Source: Rubrivivax sp. (GTDB lineage: Bacteria; Pseudomonadota; Gammaproteobacteria; Burkholderiales; Burkholderiaceae). Taken from it: a DNA stretch of 64,000 nt. Positions 1 through 8,392 of this stretch are shown piece after piece. The notes under the pieces were generated by a model. That model was not told the DNA's origin. It saw only the letters and a list, made by a program, of their open reading frames with translations, and searched no databases. Within the stretch, counting starts at the first letter, position 1, and every line of letters begins with the position of its first letter. The DNA lies in assembly GCA_016790225.1 (NCBI GenBank), contig JAEUOZ010000004.1, positions 1-64,000 on the forward strand. Direction: 5' to 3'. The position numbers and the translations under genes were made by a program.

Positions 1-912
1 GCCGAGCGTCTCGTCATCCGGCGGTGGCGCATCGCTGGCGGACAAACGGCGCAACGCGTGGTGCTGCGCGTCGTAGTGCCACCAGCCGGGCGACAGGTCG
101 GCCGCCGCGCGCACCGCCAGATAAAGCTCGGTCGAGAACAACGCGCCCGACGACGGCGATGCGCGCAGTGCGAGGCCCGCCCGGCGCTCGGTGACGCCGG
201 CGGTATGCCACAGCAGCGAGCCGATCGTGCGGGCGTCGATGCGTGCGCGCGCGCGCGACGCTGCGCCCTGCGGTGACGGCAGCTCGAGCCCGGTACCGCG
301 CATGGACTTGAATGGCGGCGGGGCGGTGCCCCAGTCGCCGCCGGGCAGGCGCAACAGGACGCCCGAGCGAGAGGTCGACGAGGCAGCCTGAAAGCGCTCG
401 ACCAAGTCCATGCCGTGGGTGTCGAGCGCGCCGGCAGCAGGCGGCTTTGCGCTGCCCGTGCCCGGCGTGGACGCGACCGACGCGATGGGTTCGCGGCGTC
501 CTAGACGCCATCCGAGCGCAAAGGCTGCGGCGGTGAGGCCAGCGACACCGAGAGCAGCCAGCCACGGCCGCCGCGGCGTTTCTGCCTGCGCCACCGGCGC
601 ACGCTGCGGCGTAGTGCGGCCGCGCTGCCTCCACCAGTGCCAGAGCCGCGGCAGGTTGAACCACAGATGCAGCGAGACCAGCAGCAGCGTCGTGTAGCCG
701 AACAGGTAGTGCCAGTCGAACACCGGCAACTGCTGATTCGCGACCCAGAAGATGCCCAGGCTCGCGGTGGCCGCAAGATAGAGCATCAGCAGCAGGCTGC
801 CGACCATGTGGACCGTTCGTCGTTCCGGCAGCCGTCGGCGGCGCAGCGCCACCAGCGCCAGCCACGCCAGCACCCCGAGCAGCGGCAACGCGACCCAGAT
901 CAGCTTGGGCAT
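1..912 (-). CDS. Membrane-anchored SagB-type nitroreductase (partial, 3' end outside window)
   Basis: The reading frame is open from an ATG at 912 to the window edge (304 codons); the stop lies outside. Residues 1-135 look like a membrane domain with about four hydrophobic segments (roughly 4-24, 37-57, 68-88 and 115-135). Histidines H35, H68, H82 and H92 sit in or beside them, including FDWHYLFGY and SLHLWFN, which recall DUF4405/cytochrome b-like domains. After a Pro/Ala-rich linker, from about residue 235, the sequence matches the SagB/ThcOx family of FMN nitroreductases (GSLLWHTAGVTERR, SSGALFSTELYL, GWWHYD). SagB-family enzymes are flavin-dependent oxidoreductases, best known for azoline oxidation, though many stand-alone members have unknown substrates. 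No peptide-maturation partner is visible. A membrane electron-transfer role is inference. Confidence 0.6.
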   Translation of the reverse strand, partial: MPKLIWVALPLLGVLAWLALVALRRRRLPERRTVHMVGSLLLMLYLAATASLGIFWVANQQLPVFDWHYLFGYTTLLLVSLHLWFNLPRLWHWWRQRGRTTPQRAPVAQAETPRRPWLAALGVAGLTAAAFALGWRLGRREPIASVASTPGTGSAKPPAAGALDTHGMDLVERFQAASSTSRSGVLLRLPGGDWGTAPPPFKSMRGTGLELPSPQGAASRARARIDARTIGSLLWHTAGVTERRAGLALRASPSSGALFSTELYLAVRAAADLSPGWWHYDAQHHALRRLSASDAPPPDDETLG

Positions 913-1041
913 GGACAGCGGGCGAAGACGGTGGTCCCGGGAACCGGATTGTCGGGCGCCGGCCGTCGGCCCGGTACGGGGGCCCCGGTCGCCGGCGGGC
1001 GGCTACAGTTCGAACTCCCTGGTTTCACGGAGCGGACGGCG

Positions 1042-1596
1042 ATGTCCCTGCTGCAGTTGCGCAAGGTCGTGGTTCAGATCGAGGAGATCCATCGCGAAGC
1101 GAATCGCGCGGTCGACCCGCCGACGCGCAAGGTCAGCGTCGCGGCGGTGATCGCGAATCCCTACGCCGGGCGCTATGTGGACGACCTGTCGCCGCTGTAC
1201 GACCTGGGCGCCGAGGTGGCCGCGCTGCTCGCGGCGCGCGGTGTGGCCGCGCTCGGCGTGGCGCCCGATGACGTGACGGCCTATGGCAAGGGCGCGATCG
1301 TCGGCACCGCCGGCGAGATCGAGCATGCCGCGGCGCTGCTGCATCCGAAGTTCGGCGCGCCGGTGCGCAAGGCGGTGGGCAAGGGCGACGACATCATCCC
1401 GTCGACCAAGAAGCTCGGCGGCCCGGGCTCGGTGATCGTGATGCCGGTGACCAACAAGAACCGCATCTGGAATTTCGACGACATGGACGCCGCGGAGATC
1501 ACGATCCCCGACGCGCCGCATGCCGACGAAGTGGTGGTGGTGCTGGTGCTCGCGGTGGGTGGCCGGCCGCTGCACCGTATCGCACCGGTGAAGTGA
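1042..1596 (+). CDS. Amino acid synthesis family protein (DUF1185-like)
   Basis: A 184-residue protein starting at ATG 1042, preceded by a GGAG about nine bases upstream. It reads MSLLQLRKVVVQIEEIHREA and contains AVIANPYAGRYVDDLSPLY, GAIVGTAGEIEHAAALLHPK and GGPGSVIVMPVTNKNR, which I recognise as the 'amino acid synthesis' family (formerly DUF1185). The biochemical function of that family is not established to my knowledge. It is soluble with no signal peptide. It is the first gene of a probable three-gene operon with the EthD-domain protein (9-bp gap) and an aminotransferase, which suggests a small-molecule or amino-acid catabolic route. The longer open frame upstream (from 637) overlaps the divergent nitroreductase and was rejected. 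Confidence 0.75.
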   Translation: MSLLQLRKVVVQIEEIHREANRAVDPPTRKVSVAAVIANPYAGRYVDDLSPLYDLGAEVAALLAARGVAALGVAPDDVTAYGKGAIVGTAGEIEHAAALLHPKFGAPVRKAVGKGDDIIPSTKKLGGPGSVIVMPVTNKNRIWNFDDMDAAEITIPDAPHADEVVVVLVLAVGGRPLHRIAPVK

Positions 1597-1604
1597 GGCG
1601 CGCG

Positions 1605-1907
1605 ATGTTCAAGGCGATCATCCTGCTGACGCGTCGCGCCGACATGAGCCGCGAGGCCTTTGCCGACTGGTGGCTGAAGGAGCATGGCCCGCTCGCACGC
1701 CAGTTGCCGGGCTTGCGCAAGCTGACCTTCAACCTCGTGAGCTCCGAGGCCGGCGTCGACGGTGTGTCGGAGCTCTGGTTCGACAACCAGGCCGCGTTCG
1801 AGGCGGCCTACGCCAGCCAGATCGGTCAGCAGGTGGCGGCCGATTCGATGGCCCATGTGGCCAGGCGCGAGCGGCTGCTCGTCGTCGAACATCCGCAGCT
1901 GAACTGA
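1605..1907 (+). CDS. EthD domain-containing protein
   Basis: A 100-residue protein. ATG 1605 has a GAGG six bases upstream; a GTG at 1593 that overlaps the previous stop (GTGA) is an alternative. The pattern KAIILLTRRADMSREAF, WWLKEHGPLARQLPGL and the C-terminal VARRERLLVVEHPQ is typical of the EthD family of small ferredoxin-like alpha-beta barrel proteins. These are often encoded beside degradation enzymes, and their exact reactions are mostly unknown. It lies between the DUF1185-like gene and the aminotransferase, 17 bp before the latter, so co-transcription is likely. Its role in the pathway is inferred only from this position. Confidence 0.75.
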   Translation: MFKAIILLTRRADMSREAFADWWLKEHGPLARQLPGLRKLTFNLVSSEAGVDGVSELWFDNQAAFEAAYASQIGQQVAADSMAHVARRERLLVVEHPQLN

Positions 1908-1924
1908 ACAACGAAGGAGACCCC

Positions 1925-3265
1925 ATGACGAGCAATGCCGAACTGCTGCAACGCGACCACCGCGCCCTCGTGCACTCGCTGCACAACCCGGCCGCACACC
2001 TGGCCGGCAACCTGTGGGTGCGTGGCGAGGGCTGCGACCTGATCGACGCCGACGGCAAGCGCTACATCGACGCGATGTCCGGCCTGTGGAACGTGACGCT
2101 CGGCCATGGCCGGCGCGAACTGGCCGACGCCGCCGCGCGCCAGATGGGCGAACTGGCATACGCCTCGGGCTACAGCGGCAACAGCAACCTGCGCGCGCTG
2201 GAGCTCGGCGAGCGGCTCGCCGAGCTTTGTTATCCGAACATCCGGCGCTTCTTCTTCACCTGCGGCGGCGGCGAGTCGACCGACAGCACGATCAAGTTCG
2301 CGCGCTACTACTTCAAGGCGACGGCCAAGCCCGGCAAGTTCAAGACGATCAGCCTCACCGGCGGCTACCACGGCGCGACGCTGGCGGCCATGTGCGCCAC
2401 CGGCATGCCGGCGTACTGGACATCGTTCGAGCCGCGCATGCCCGGCTTTGTGCATATCCCGAACCACGACCGCTACCGCTACGCGGTGCCGCCCGGCGCC
2501 GACCCCGAGACCGCCGCGGCCGACGAACTCGAGCGCGCGATCCTGCGCGAAGGGCCTGACACGGTGGCGCTGTTCATCATCGAGCCGGTGTGCGGCGCCG
2601 GCTCCTACGTGCCGCCCAAGGGCTATTTCAAGCGCATCCGCGAGATCTGCGACAAGTACGACGTGCTGTTCGCCGCCGACGAGGTGATCACCGGGTTCGG
2701 CCGCACCGGCAAGCGTTTTGCGCTCGACCACTGGGGCGTGTTGCCGGACCTGATGCAGTTCGCCAAGGGCATCACCAGCGGCTACGTGCCGCTGGGCGGC
2801 GTGGGCCTATCGGACAAGGTGGCCGCGGTGCTCGAGCGGCCCGGGGCCGACCCCTGGATGCACGCCCACACCTACAGCGGCCATCCGGTGTCGTGCGCGG
2901 TGGCGCTCGCGGCGATCGACGTGCTCGAGCGCGAAGGCCTGACCGCACGCGCCGCGGTGCTCGGCGAGCGGCTGCACAAGGGGTTGCGCGAGGCGCTGGG
3001 TTCGCATGCGAACGTCGGCGACATCCGCGGCCTGGGGCTGATGGCCACGGTGGAGCTGGTGGAAGACCGCGCGACGAAGAAGAACTTCGACGTCGCGCGC
3101 AAGATCGGCCCGCAGGTGCTGGCGGCGATGCGCGAGCGCGGCGTGATCACGCGCGGCCGCGGCGACCATCTCTACTTCGGTCCGCCGCTGGTGAGCAGCG
3201 AGGCGGTGGTCGACCGCATCGTGGGTGCGGCCGCCGAGGCGGTGCGGGCGGTGCTGCGCGGCTGA
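1925..3265 (+). CDS. Class III pyridoxal-phosphate aminotransferase
   Basis: A 446-residue fold-type I PLP enzyme of class III (omega-amino acid/pyruvate transaminase group). The start at ATG 1925 follows a good ribosome site (GAAGGAGA). The cofactor region is clear: SYHG-type GGYHGATLAAMCA, the aspartate of FAADEVITGFGRTGK, and the Schiff-base lysine in MQFAKGITSGYVPLGG (K281). The N-terminal WVRGEGCDLIDADGKRYIDA is typical of class III. Substrate cannot be read from sequence: a beta- or omega-amino acid, or a polyamine-type amine with pyruvate as acceptor, would be usual. It ends the operon with the DUF1185-like and EthD genes. The next gene is convergent, about 310 bp away. Confidence 0.88.
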   Translation: MTSNAELLQRDHRALVHSLHNPAAHLAGNLWVRGEGCDLIDADGKRYIDAMSGLWNVTLGHGRRELADAAARQMGELAYASGYSGNSNLRALELGERLAELCYPNIRRFFFTCGGGESTDSTIKFARYYFKATAKPGKFKTISLTGGYHGATLAAMCATGMPAYWTSFEPRMPGFVHIPNHDRYRYAVPPGADPETAAADELERAILREGPDTVALFIIEPVCGAGSYVPPKGYFKRIREICDKYDVLFAADEVITGFGRTGKRFALDHWGVLPDLMQFAKGITSGYVPLGGVGLSDKVAAVLERPGADPWMHAHTYSGHPVSCAVALAAIDVLEREGLTARAAVLGERLHKGLREALGSHANVGDIRGLGLMATVELVEDRATKKNFDVARKIGPQVLAAMRERGVITRGRGDHLYFGPPLVSSEAVVDRIVGAAAEAVRAVLRG

Positions 3266-3576
3266 GCCGCTGCGGGCCAGAGTGCTTGCTCGGGCGCCGA
3301 CAACAGATCAAGTACATGAGGCGAGCCGCGACATGATGCAAGCGCGCGGGCGGCCAGACTGGGCGCGAATGACGTCACGCCGCGCCAGAGTTGCGCCAAT
3401 GGTGAATCTTGACCCGTCTCATTTCACGAGGGCGCGCTGCCGTGTCACCGCGCTACCTGCAGCTTCCCAGACCTGTCATTCGAGTGGGTCGGAAATCGGC
3501 CATCAAGCCGCCGTTCTCGACAGGCAACTTTCAGGCGTTTCGGCATGGCGACGGTTGCGACCCTTGACTGGGCTTC
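3266..3576. other. Intergenic region, nothing recognised
   Basis: About 310 bases lie between the convergent ends of the aminotransferase gene and the MBL-fold RNase gene. Short open frames here are not supported by codon pattern or homology that I can recognise. I see no convincing hairpin with a T tract, no RNA gene and no mobile-element end. Confidence 0.5.
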
Positions 3577-4974
3577 TCACAAGTCAATCCTCGTACCCAG
3601 TGCCGGCGCTTCGACGCTCCACCCGAATTCATCGGCCATCCGATCTGCAAACCCGCAGGCCGTCTGTGCCTCGCCGTGCACGACGAAGCTGCGTTGCGGC
3701 GCCGTCTCGAAGCATTTCAACCAGTTCAACAGCGCCGCCTGGTCCGCATGAGCCGACAAGCCGCCGATGGTGTGGATGCTGGCGCGCACCGCAATCTCCT
3801 CGCCGAAGAGGCGCACGCGCCTGTGGCCATCCACCAGGCGGCGCCCCAGGGTGCCGCTGGCCTGGAAGCCGATGATCACGATCGCGCACTCCGGGCGTCC
3901 GAGATGGTGCCTGAGGTGGTGCTTGATGCGGCCGGCATCACACATGCCGCTGGCCGAGATGATGATCGCGCCGGCCTTGATGCGGTTCAGTGCCATCGAC
4001 TCGTCGACGCTGCGCGTGAACCGAAGATCCAGCCACTCCGGGTGCGAGCGGCGCAGAGAAAGCAGGGCTCGGCTCTCCTCGTCGAGGAACTCACTGTGTT
4101 GCCAGGTGATCTCGGTCACCTTGTTGGCCATCGGTGAATCGACGAAAACCTGCAGGCGGGGCAGCTTGCCCCGGCGGCACAAGTCCAGCAGCAGGTGAAG
4201 CAACTCCTGCGTGCGGCCAAGCGCGAAGGCCGGGATGATGATGTTGCCCTGGCGTCGTCGCAGCGTGTCTTCGATGACGAATACCAGTTCGTCGATGGTC
4301 TCGCCCAGCGGCCGGTGCAGCCGGTTGCCGTAGGTGGACTCGACCACCAATACGTCGGCCGAGTCGATCGTCGTAGGGTCGCGCACGATGGGCCGCCCGG
4401 GCTGCCCGAGATCGCCCGAGAACACCAGTTTTCGCGTGCGGCCGTTCTCGGTCACCCAGACTTCCAGAATGGCCGAGCCGAGGATGTGACCGGCGTCGCG
4501 GAAGCGGCAGCGCACTGACGCCTGTGGCTGCACGTCTTCGTCGTAAGACGTGCCCTGTAGCTGGTCGAGGCTGGCCTCGGCCTGGGCCACGGTATAGAGA
4601 AGGGCCGGTGCATCCGCCCGCGGTTGGCGCGGGCGTTTGCGTTGCGCGCGCGCCCACTCGCTCTCCTGAATGAAGGCGCTGTCCAGCAGCATCACCGATA
4701 GCAGGTCCGCCGTGGCGCGGGTGGTGATGATCGGCCCGCGGAAGCCCAGGGCGCACAGACGGGGCAGCAGGCCGCTGTGGTCGAGGTGCGCATGCGTGAG
4801 CAGCACGAAGTCGAGTTGCCGCGGATCGAACGGCCAGGCCTTGAGGTTGCGCTCGCGTGCTTCGCGTCCGCCCTGGAACATGCCGCAGTCGACCAGGAAG
4901 CGCACGTCTTCCGTCTCGACCAGAAAGCATGAGCCGGTCACCTCCTGCGCTGCGCCGATGAAGGTCAGTCTCAT
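3577..4974 (-). CDS. MBL-fold RNase/exonuclease (beta-CASP, RMMBL type)
   Basis: A 465-residue metallo-beta-lactamase fold protein. I place the start at ATG 4974, which has AGGGGAA just upstream; an in-frame ATG at 5004 would add ten residues. The zinc motif THAHLDHSG (H61, H63, D65, H66) is near the N-terminus. The aspartate in FSGDLGQPGRPI, VVESTYGNR, FALGRTQELLHLL and GMCDAGRIKHHLRHHL mark the beta-CASP domain. A C-terminal RMMBL segment (GGLSAHADQAALLNWL) follows. Such proteins are RNA-processing nucleases related to CPSF/Ysh1; bacterial members are poorly characterised. It is the last gene of the reverse stress/ion operon, 115 bp after the universal stress gene. Confidence 0.85.
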   Translation of the reverse strand: MRLTFIGAAQEVTGSCFLVETEDVRFLVDCGMFQGGREARERNLKAWPFDPRQLDFVLLTHAHLDHSGLLPRLCALGFRGPIITTRATADLLSVMLLDSAFIQESEWARAQRKRPRQPRADAPALLYTVAQAEASLDQLQGTSYDEDVQPQASVRCRFRDAGHILGSAILEVWVTENGRTRKLVFSGDLGQPGRPIVRDPTTIDSADVLVVESTYGNRLHRPLGETIDELVFVIEDTLRRRQGNIIIPAFALGRTQELLHLLLDLCRRGKLPRLQVFVDSPMANKVTEITWQHSEFLDEESRALLSLRRSHPEWLDLRFTRSVDESMALNRIKAGAIIISASGMCDAGRIKHHLRHHLGRPECAIVIIGFQASGTLGRRLVDGHRRVRLFGEEIAVRASIHTIGGLSAHADQAALLNWLKCFETAPQRSFVVHGEAQTACGFADRMADEFGWSVEAPALGTRIDL

Positions 4975-5089
4975 AGGGTTCCCCTGCCGGCGAAGCGGCG
5001 CCATGACTCATGAAGCTGCTGTGCGAACCCGGCAATGCCGCCGCGTCGTGTCGGTTCCCCGTCGTGCTGCAGCGACTCCGATGCCGAAG

Positions 5090-5983
5090 TCATGCCTCGC
5101 GCGCCGTGGAGACCAGCACATCGGTGCTGCCTTCGGCCAGCACGTGCTTGCTGACGCTGCCCAGCAGCAGGTCTTCGGTGGCCGACTGGCCATGCTTGCC
5201 GAGCACGACGAGGTCGCAGTCCTTCTCCTGCTCGTGCTCGACGATGCGCTGCGAAGCCTCCCCTTCGACAATGCAGGGCTCCCAGTCGCCGGGCTTCAGG
5301 CCGCTGGCTGCGGCCAGCGCATGAACACGCCGGGTGGCTTCGGCACGGGCCTGTTGCCGATAGCGATCGATGGTCGCGGCATCGACGCCGGCGAAGTGCA
5401 GCTTCTCCTCGAACGGCACCTGGTAGGCGTTGAACAACAGCAGCCTCGCGTGCGGCGCCACCCGACGCGCCAGCGTGACGGCATGTGCCGACCAGGGTGA
5501 AAAGTCCAACGCAACCAGCACCCGACGGTAGGGTTCGTGCGGAGTCTGCCGGACCACCAGCAGGGGCCGCGTGGTGCGGCGCAGGAGCCGCTCGGACGTG
5601 CTACCCAGCACCAGCCGGCGCAGGAAACCGGCGCCACGCGCGCCCAGCACCAGCAAGGCGGCATCCAGCGCCTCGGCCTCCTGGTTAATTTCATCCAGCA
5701 CCGAACCGCTGACACTGACCGTTCGCGCGGTCACGTGCCGGTGCGTCTGCAGTTCCGAGGTCAGTGCGCGAAGCTCCCGCTGCGCATCGTCGTGCAGCTG
5801 CTGCTCCATGGCGTGCCCGGTGCCCAGCCATTGGCGAAGCTCCTGCAGCGCGCCGCCCGGCAGCACGTGCATCAGCGTCAGCGACGCGCCGGTGGCGTGC
5901 GCCACGCGTGCGGCCCGGTCCGCGGCATGGCGGGCCGGGGCCGAGAAGTCGGTGGCGGCGAGGATCAGACCGAGACGGTTCAT
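5090..5983 (-). CDS. Tandem-domain universal stress protein
   Basis: A 297-residue protein made of two UspA domains. Both carry the ATP-binding pattern G-x2-G-x9-G-[ST]: GARGAGFLRRLVLGST in the first half and GKHGQSATEDLLLGSV in the second. The N-terminus MNRLGLILAATDFSAPARHA is typical. A strong AAGGAGG precedes ATG 5983. The start overlaps the stop of the upstream antiporter gene by four bases, so the two are probably translationally coupled. Tandem Usp proteins act in stress survival, often under low oxygen or energy limitation. Coupling to a potassium/proton antiporter suggests a regulatory or co-induced role with ion balance (inference). Confidence 0.9.
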   Translation of the reverse strand: MNRLGLILAATDFSAPARHAADRAARVAHATGASLTLMHVLPGGALQELRQWLGTGHAMEQQLHDDAQRELRALTSELQTHRHVTARTVSVSGSVLDEINQEAEALDAALLVLGARGAGFLRRLVLGSTSERLLRRTTRPLLVVRQTPHEPYRRVLVALDFSPWSAHAVTLARRVAPHARLLLFNAYQVPFEEKLHFAGVDAATIDRYRQQARAEATRRVHALAAASGLKPGDWEPCIVEGEASQRIVEHEQEKDCDLVVLGKHGQSATEDLLLGSVSKHVLAEGSTDVLVSTAREA

Positions 5984-7662
5984 GGGGCCTCCTTGTCGGC
6001 CGTGCGGCGTGCGGATCGCATCAGTTCACTGAGGTGCTCGACGGTGTAGTCCACCGCGTTGCGCACCGGGTAGAGCACGATCGGGACACCGGCGCTCTTG
6101 AGTGCAGCGCCCGTGGCATCGTCGCGCGCCACGATGGCGAGATCCCCGCCGTAGCCGCGCTCGGTGAGGGCATGCAGCAAGAGCCGGTTGGAGACGAAGT
6201 CCGGCATGGTGCTCACGACCCAGGGTGCGCGGGCCAGGGGCAGCGTCTCGAGGAACTCGGGATCCTGGGCATCGCCGAAGCGCACGTCCAGGCCGCCGGG
6301 TGCAGGCGCCTGCGCGATCTCGGGGTCGAAGTCCACGCCGAGCACGCGCACGCCTTCTTCCTGCAGCTTGTGCGCCAGACGCCGTCCGTAGCGGCCGAGG
6401 CCGATGACGATGGCGTCGGCCGCGGCAGTGTTGGCAGGCTCACCGCCGGCCTCCCGTTGGGGGCGACGGCGCTCGAAGATCCGCAACCACGGCGCCAGCC
6501 GCTCGTACAGCGGCTGCGCGTACAGGATCATGTACGTGGACGCCGTGATCGTCACCAGGCCGACCAGCGTGGTCAGACTCAGCGCCTGCACGCCCACATG
6601 GCCCAGCGTGATGCCCATGGCCACGAAGACGATGGAGAATTCGCTGATCTGTGCCACGGTCAGGCCCGCCATGAAGCCGGTGCGCCGACGGTAGCCCATG
6701 TAACCCATGATCGCCATGACGATCAGCGGATTGCCGATCAGCACGAACAGCGACAAGACGATGGCCGGCACCACTTCGGCGCCAAGGGCCGAGAGCTCGA
6801 GCTTGGCGCCGAGGTCAATGAAGAAGAACAGCAACAGGAAATCGCGGATCCCGGTCAGCCGCGCGTTCATGGCCTCGCGGTAGGGCGTGGAGGCGAGCGA
6901 GAAGCCGGCCAGGAAGGCACCCGCCTCCTTGCTGAAGCCCGCCCATTCGCCCAGGGCGGCCAGGGCCACGCCCCAGGCGATGGCGAACACCAGCAGCAGT
7001 TCCTGCGAGCGCGCCATGGCTGCCACGACCGCCGGCAACACCCATCGCATCAGCACGAACATCGCAGCGGCGGCGGCCGCCAGGCGCCAGCCCAGCGACA
7101 GGAGTATTGCCATCCAGCCCGTGCTGTCGCCGCCAGGGTCCCCGCTGCCCGTGCCTCGCAGCGCGCTCATTGCCATCATCGCGATCACGACCGCCAGGTC
7201 CTGCACGATCAGGAAGCCCACCGCGATGCGGCCGTGCAGGCTGTCGAGCTCGCGCTTGTCGGACAGCAGCTTGACGATGATGATGGTGCTGGAGAAGGTC
7301 AGCGCCACGGCCACGTACAAGGCCTCCATCCAGCCCTTGCCCAGCGCCAGGATCAGCGCGAAGCCGATCACGATGGTGAACGAAAGCTGGCCCAGACCCG
7401 TGGCCAGCGCCACCGGCCCGATGTGGCGGATGTGGTGCAGGTCCAGCTTGAGCCCCACCGCAAAGAGCAGTACCGCCACGCCGACCTGGGCGAGCAGGTC
7501 GATCTGGTCGTGCGCGGTCACGAGCCCGAAGCCGGCGGGTCCCACCGCGATGCCGACGACGATGTAGGCGATCAGCACCGGCTGCCGCAGGCGCACGAAG
7601 GCGGCGCCGGCCAGCGCGCAGATCAGCAGCAGCAGGGCGAATTCGGTGAAGGGGCCGTGCAT
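5980..7662 (-). CDS. KefB/CPA2-type monovalent cation:proton antiporter with TrkA-N domain
   Basis: A 560-residue inner-membrane protein. The first ~385 residues form the CPA2 exchanger fold with about twelve hydrophobic segments (LLLLICALAGAAFVRLRQP, LAQVGVAVLLFAVGLKLDL, ALTFSSTIIIVKLLSDK, GFLIVQDLAVVIAMM). The C-terminal ~150 residues are a cytosolic TrkA-N/RCK nucleotide-binding domain with the Rossmann glycines IVIGLGRYGRRLA. The family (KefB, KefC, YbaL, RosB) exchanges K+ or Na+ for H+, gated by nucleotide or glutathione ligands. Conserved glutathione-site assignment is not possible by eye. It lies in the ion-homeostasis operon, 48 bp after the CBS gene and overlapping the universal stress gene. 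Confidence 0.88.
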   Translation of the reverse strand: MHGPFTEFALLLLICALAGAAFVRLRQPVLIAYIVVGIAVGPAGFGLVTAHDQIDLLAQVGVAVLLFAVGLKLDLHHIRHIGPVALATGLGQLSFTIVIGFALILALGKGWMEALYVAVALTFSSTIIIVKLLSDKRELDSLHGRIAVGFLIVQDLAVVIAMMAMSALRGTGSGDPGGDSTGWMAILLSLGWRLAAAAAAMFVLMRWVLPAVVAAMARSQELLLVFAIAWGVALAALGEWAGFSKEAGAFLAGFSLASTPYREAMNARLTGIRDFLLLFFFIDLGAKLELSALGAEVVPAIVLSLFVLIGNPLIVMAIMGYMGYRRRTGFMAGLTVAQISEFSIVFVAMGITLGHVGVQALSLTTLVGLVTITASTYMILYAQPLYERLAPWLRIFERRRPQREAGGEPANTAAADAIVIGLGRYGRRLAHKLQEEGVRVLGVDFDPEIAQAPAPGGLDVRFGDAQDPEFLETLPLARAPWVVSTMPDFVSNRLLLHALTERGYGGDLAIVARDDATGAALKSAGVPIVLYPVRNAVDYTVEHLSELMRSARRTADKEAP

Positions 7663-7710
7663 GGGGATGCCGTCGGCGATGCTGTGCGTCGATGATCAGG
7701 CTGCGTGCGA

Positions 7711-8364
7711 TCAGCCCCAGAGGTCCAGGGGCGGGTCGGTGGTCAGCGCGCGCAGCAGGTCGGTTCGGGAGACGAATCCGAGCACCTCGCCGTTGTCGCC
7801 GGCCACCGGCACGCCGGGCAGCCCGGTGTGCAGCAGCAGCGCGGCCACGCGGCGCAGGTCGGTGTCGGGCGCCGTGCTGGGCACGGGTGACCACATCACC
7901 GCCGTCACCGGCTGCGACAAGCGGGCCGACTCCGACGCCGCGCTGGGCGGCTCCAGCGATGCGGCCGGCATCAGTTCGGCACGGGCGATCAGGCCGACGA
8001 GCACGCCACCAGCGCCCACCACCGGCGCCTGGGCGATGCCATGGCGCGCCAGCACCAACCAGGCCTCGCGCAGCGTAGCGTCGGCCGGTACCGTGAGTGC
8101 TGGGCTGTGCATCACGTCGGCCGCGCAGGTGAGCGGCTGGCGAACGCGGATGGCCTGGCCGTAGGCCTGCACCGCCTCGGCGCCGAGGCCGTGTCCGCCG
8201 CTGCCGCTGCCGTTGCCGGACGGCGCGGCTGTCGTTGGACTGGTATCGGCAGCCACGAACCCGACGCGCCGGATGCGCGCGACGCCGGTGACCAGCTGCT
8301 GCTGTCGCAGTTGCTCCAGGGTGCCCGAGAACACCCGCCCCTGGATGCTGTGGATGTGGAACAT
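7711..8364 (-). CDS. CBS-domain pair protein
   Basis: A 217-residue protein with start ATG 8364, preceded by GAGGAGA. The first ~70 residues (MFHIHSIQGRVFSGTLEQLR) are a distinct N-terminal region. Two CBS domains follow (TVPADATLREAWLVLARHGI then VTAVMWSPVPSTAPDTDLRR), the second ending in GEVLGFVSRTDLLRAL. CBS pairs bind adenine nucleotides or SAM and act as energy or ionic-strength sensors. Placement between a CaCA exchanger and a KefB-like antiporter suggests it reports cell energy or ion status for the cluster, but no direct partner can be shown. The gap to the exchanger gene is 28 bp. Confidence 0.82.
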   Translation of the reverse strand: MFHIHSIQGRVFSGTLEQLRQQQLVTGVARIRRVGFVAADTSPTTAAPSGNGSGSGGHGLGAEAVQAYGQAIRVRQPLTCAADVMHSPALTVPADATLREAWLVLARHGIAQAPVVGAGGVLVGLIARAELMPAASLEPPSAASESARLSQPVTAVMWSPVPSTAPDTDLRRVAALLLHTGLPGVPVAGDNGEVLGFVSRTDLLRALTTDPPLDLWG

Positions 8365-8392
8365 GGTGTCTCCTCGTCGATCCTGCGGCCAG

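Noticed and set aside
14..865. A 283-codon minus-strand frame at the window start
   Set aside because: It is another frame of the nitroreductase gene. The frame opening at ATG 912 gives membrane segments and SagB motifs, while this one gives low-complexity Ala/Arg sequence.
637..1041. Long upstream extension of the DUF1185-like gene
   Set aside because: The extension is antisense to the nitroreductase gene and has Gln/Arg-rich noise composition; the family match begins at ATG 1042.
3545..3751. Short plus-strand frame overlapping the end of the MBL-fold gene
   Set aside because: Mostly antisense to a conserved coding region and has no recognisable domain.
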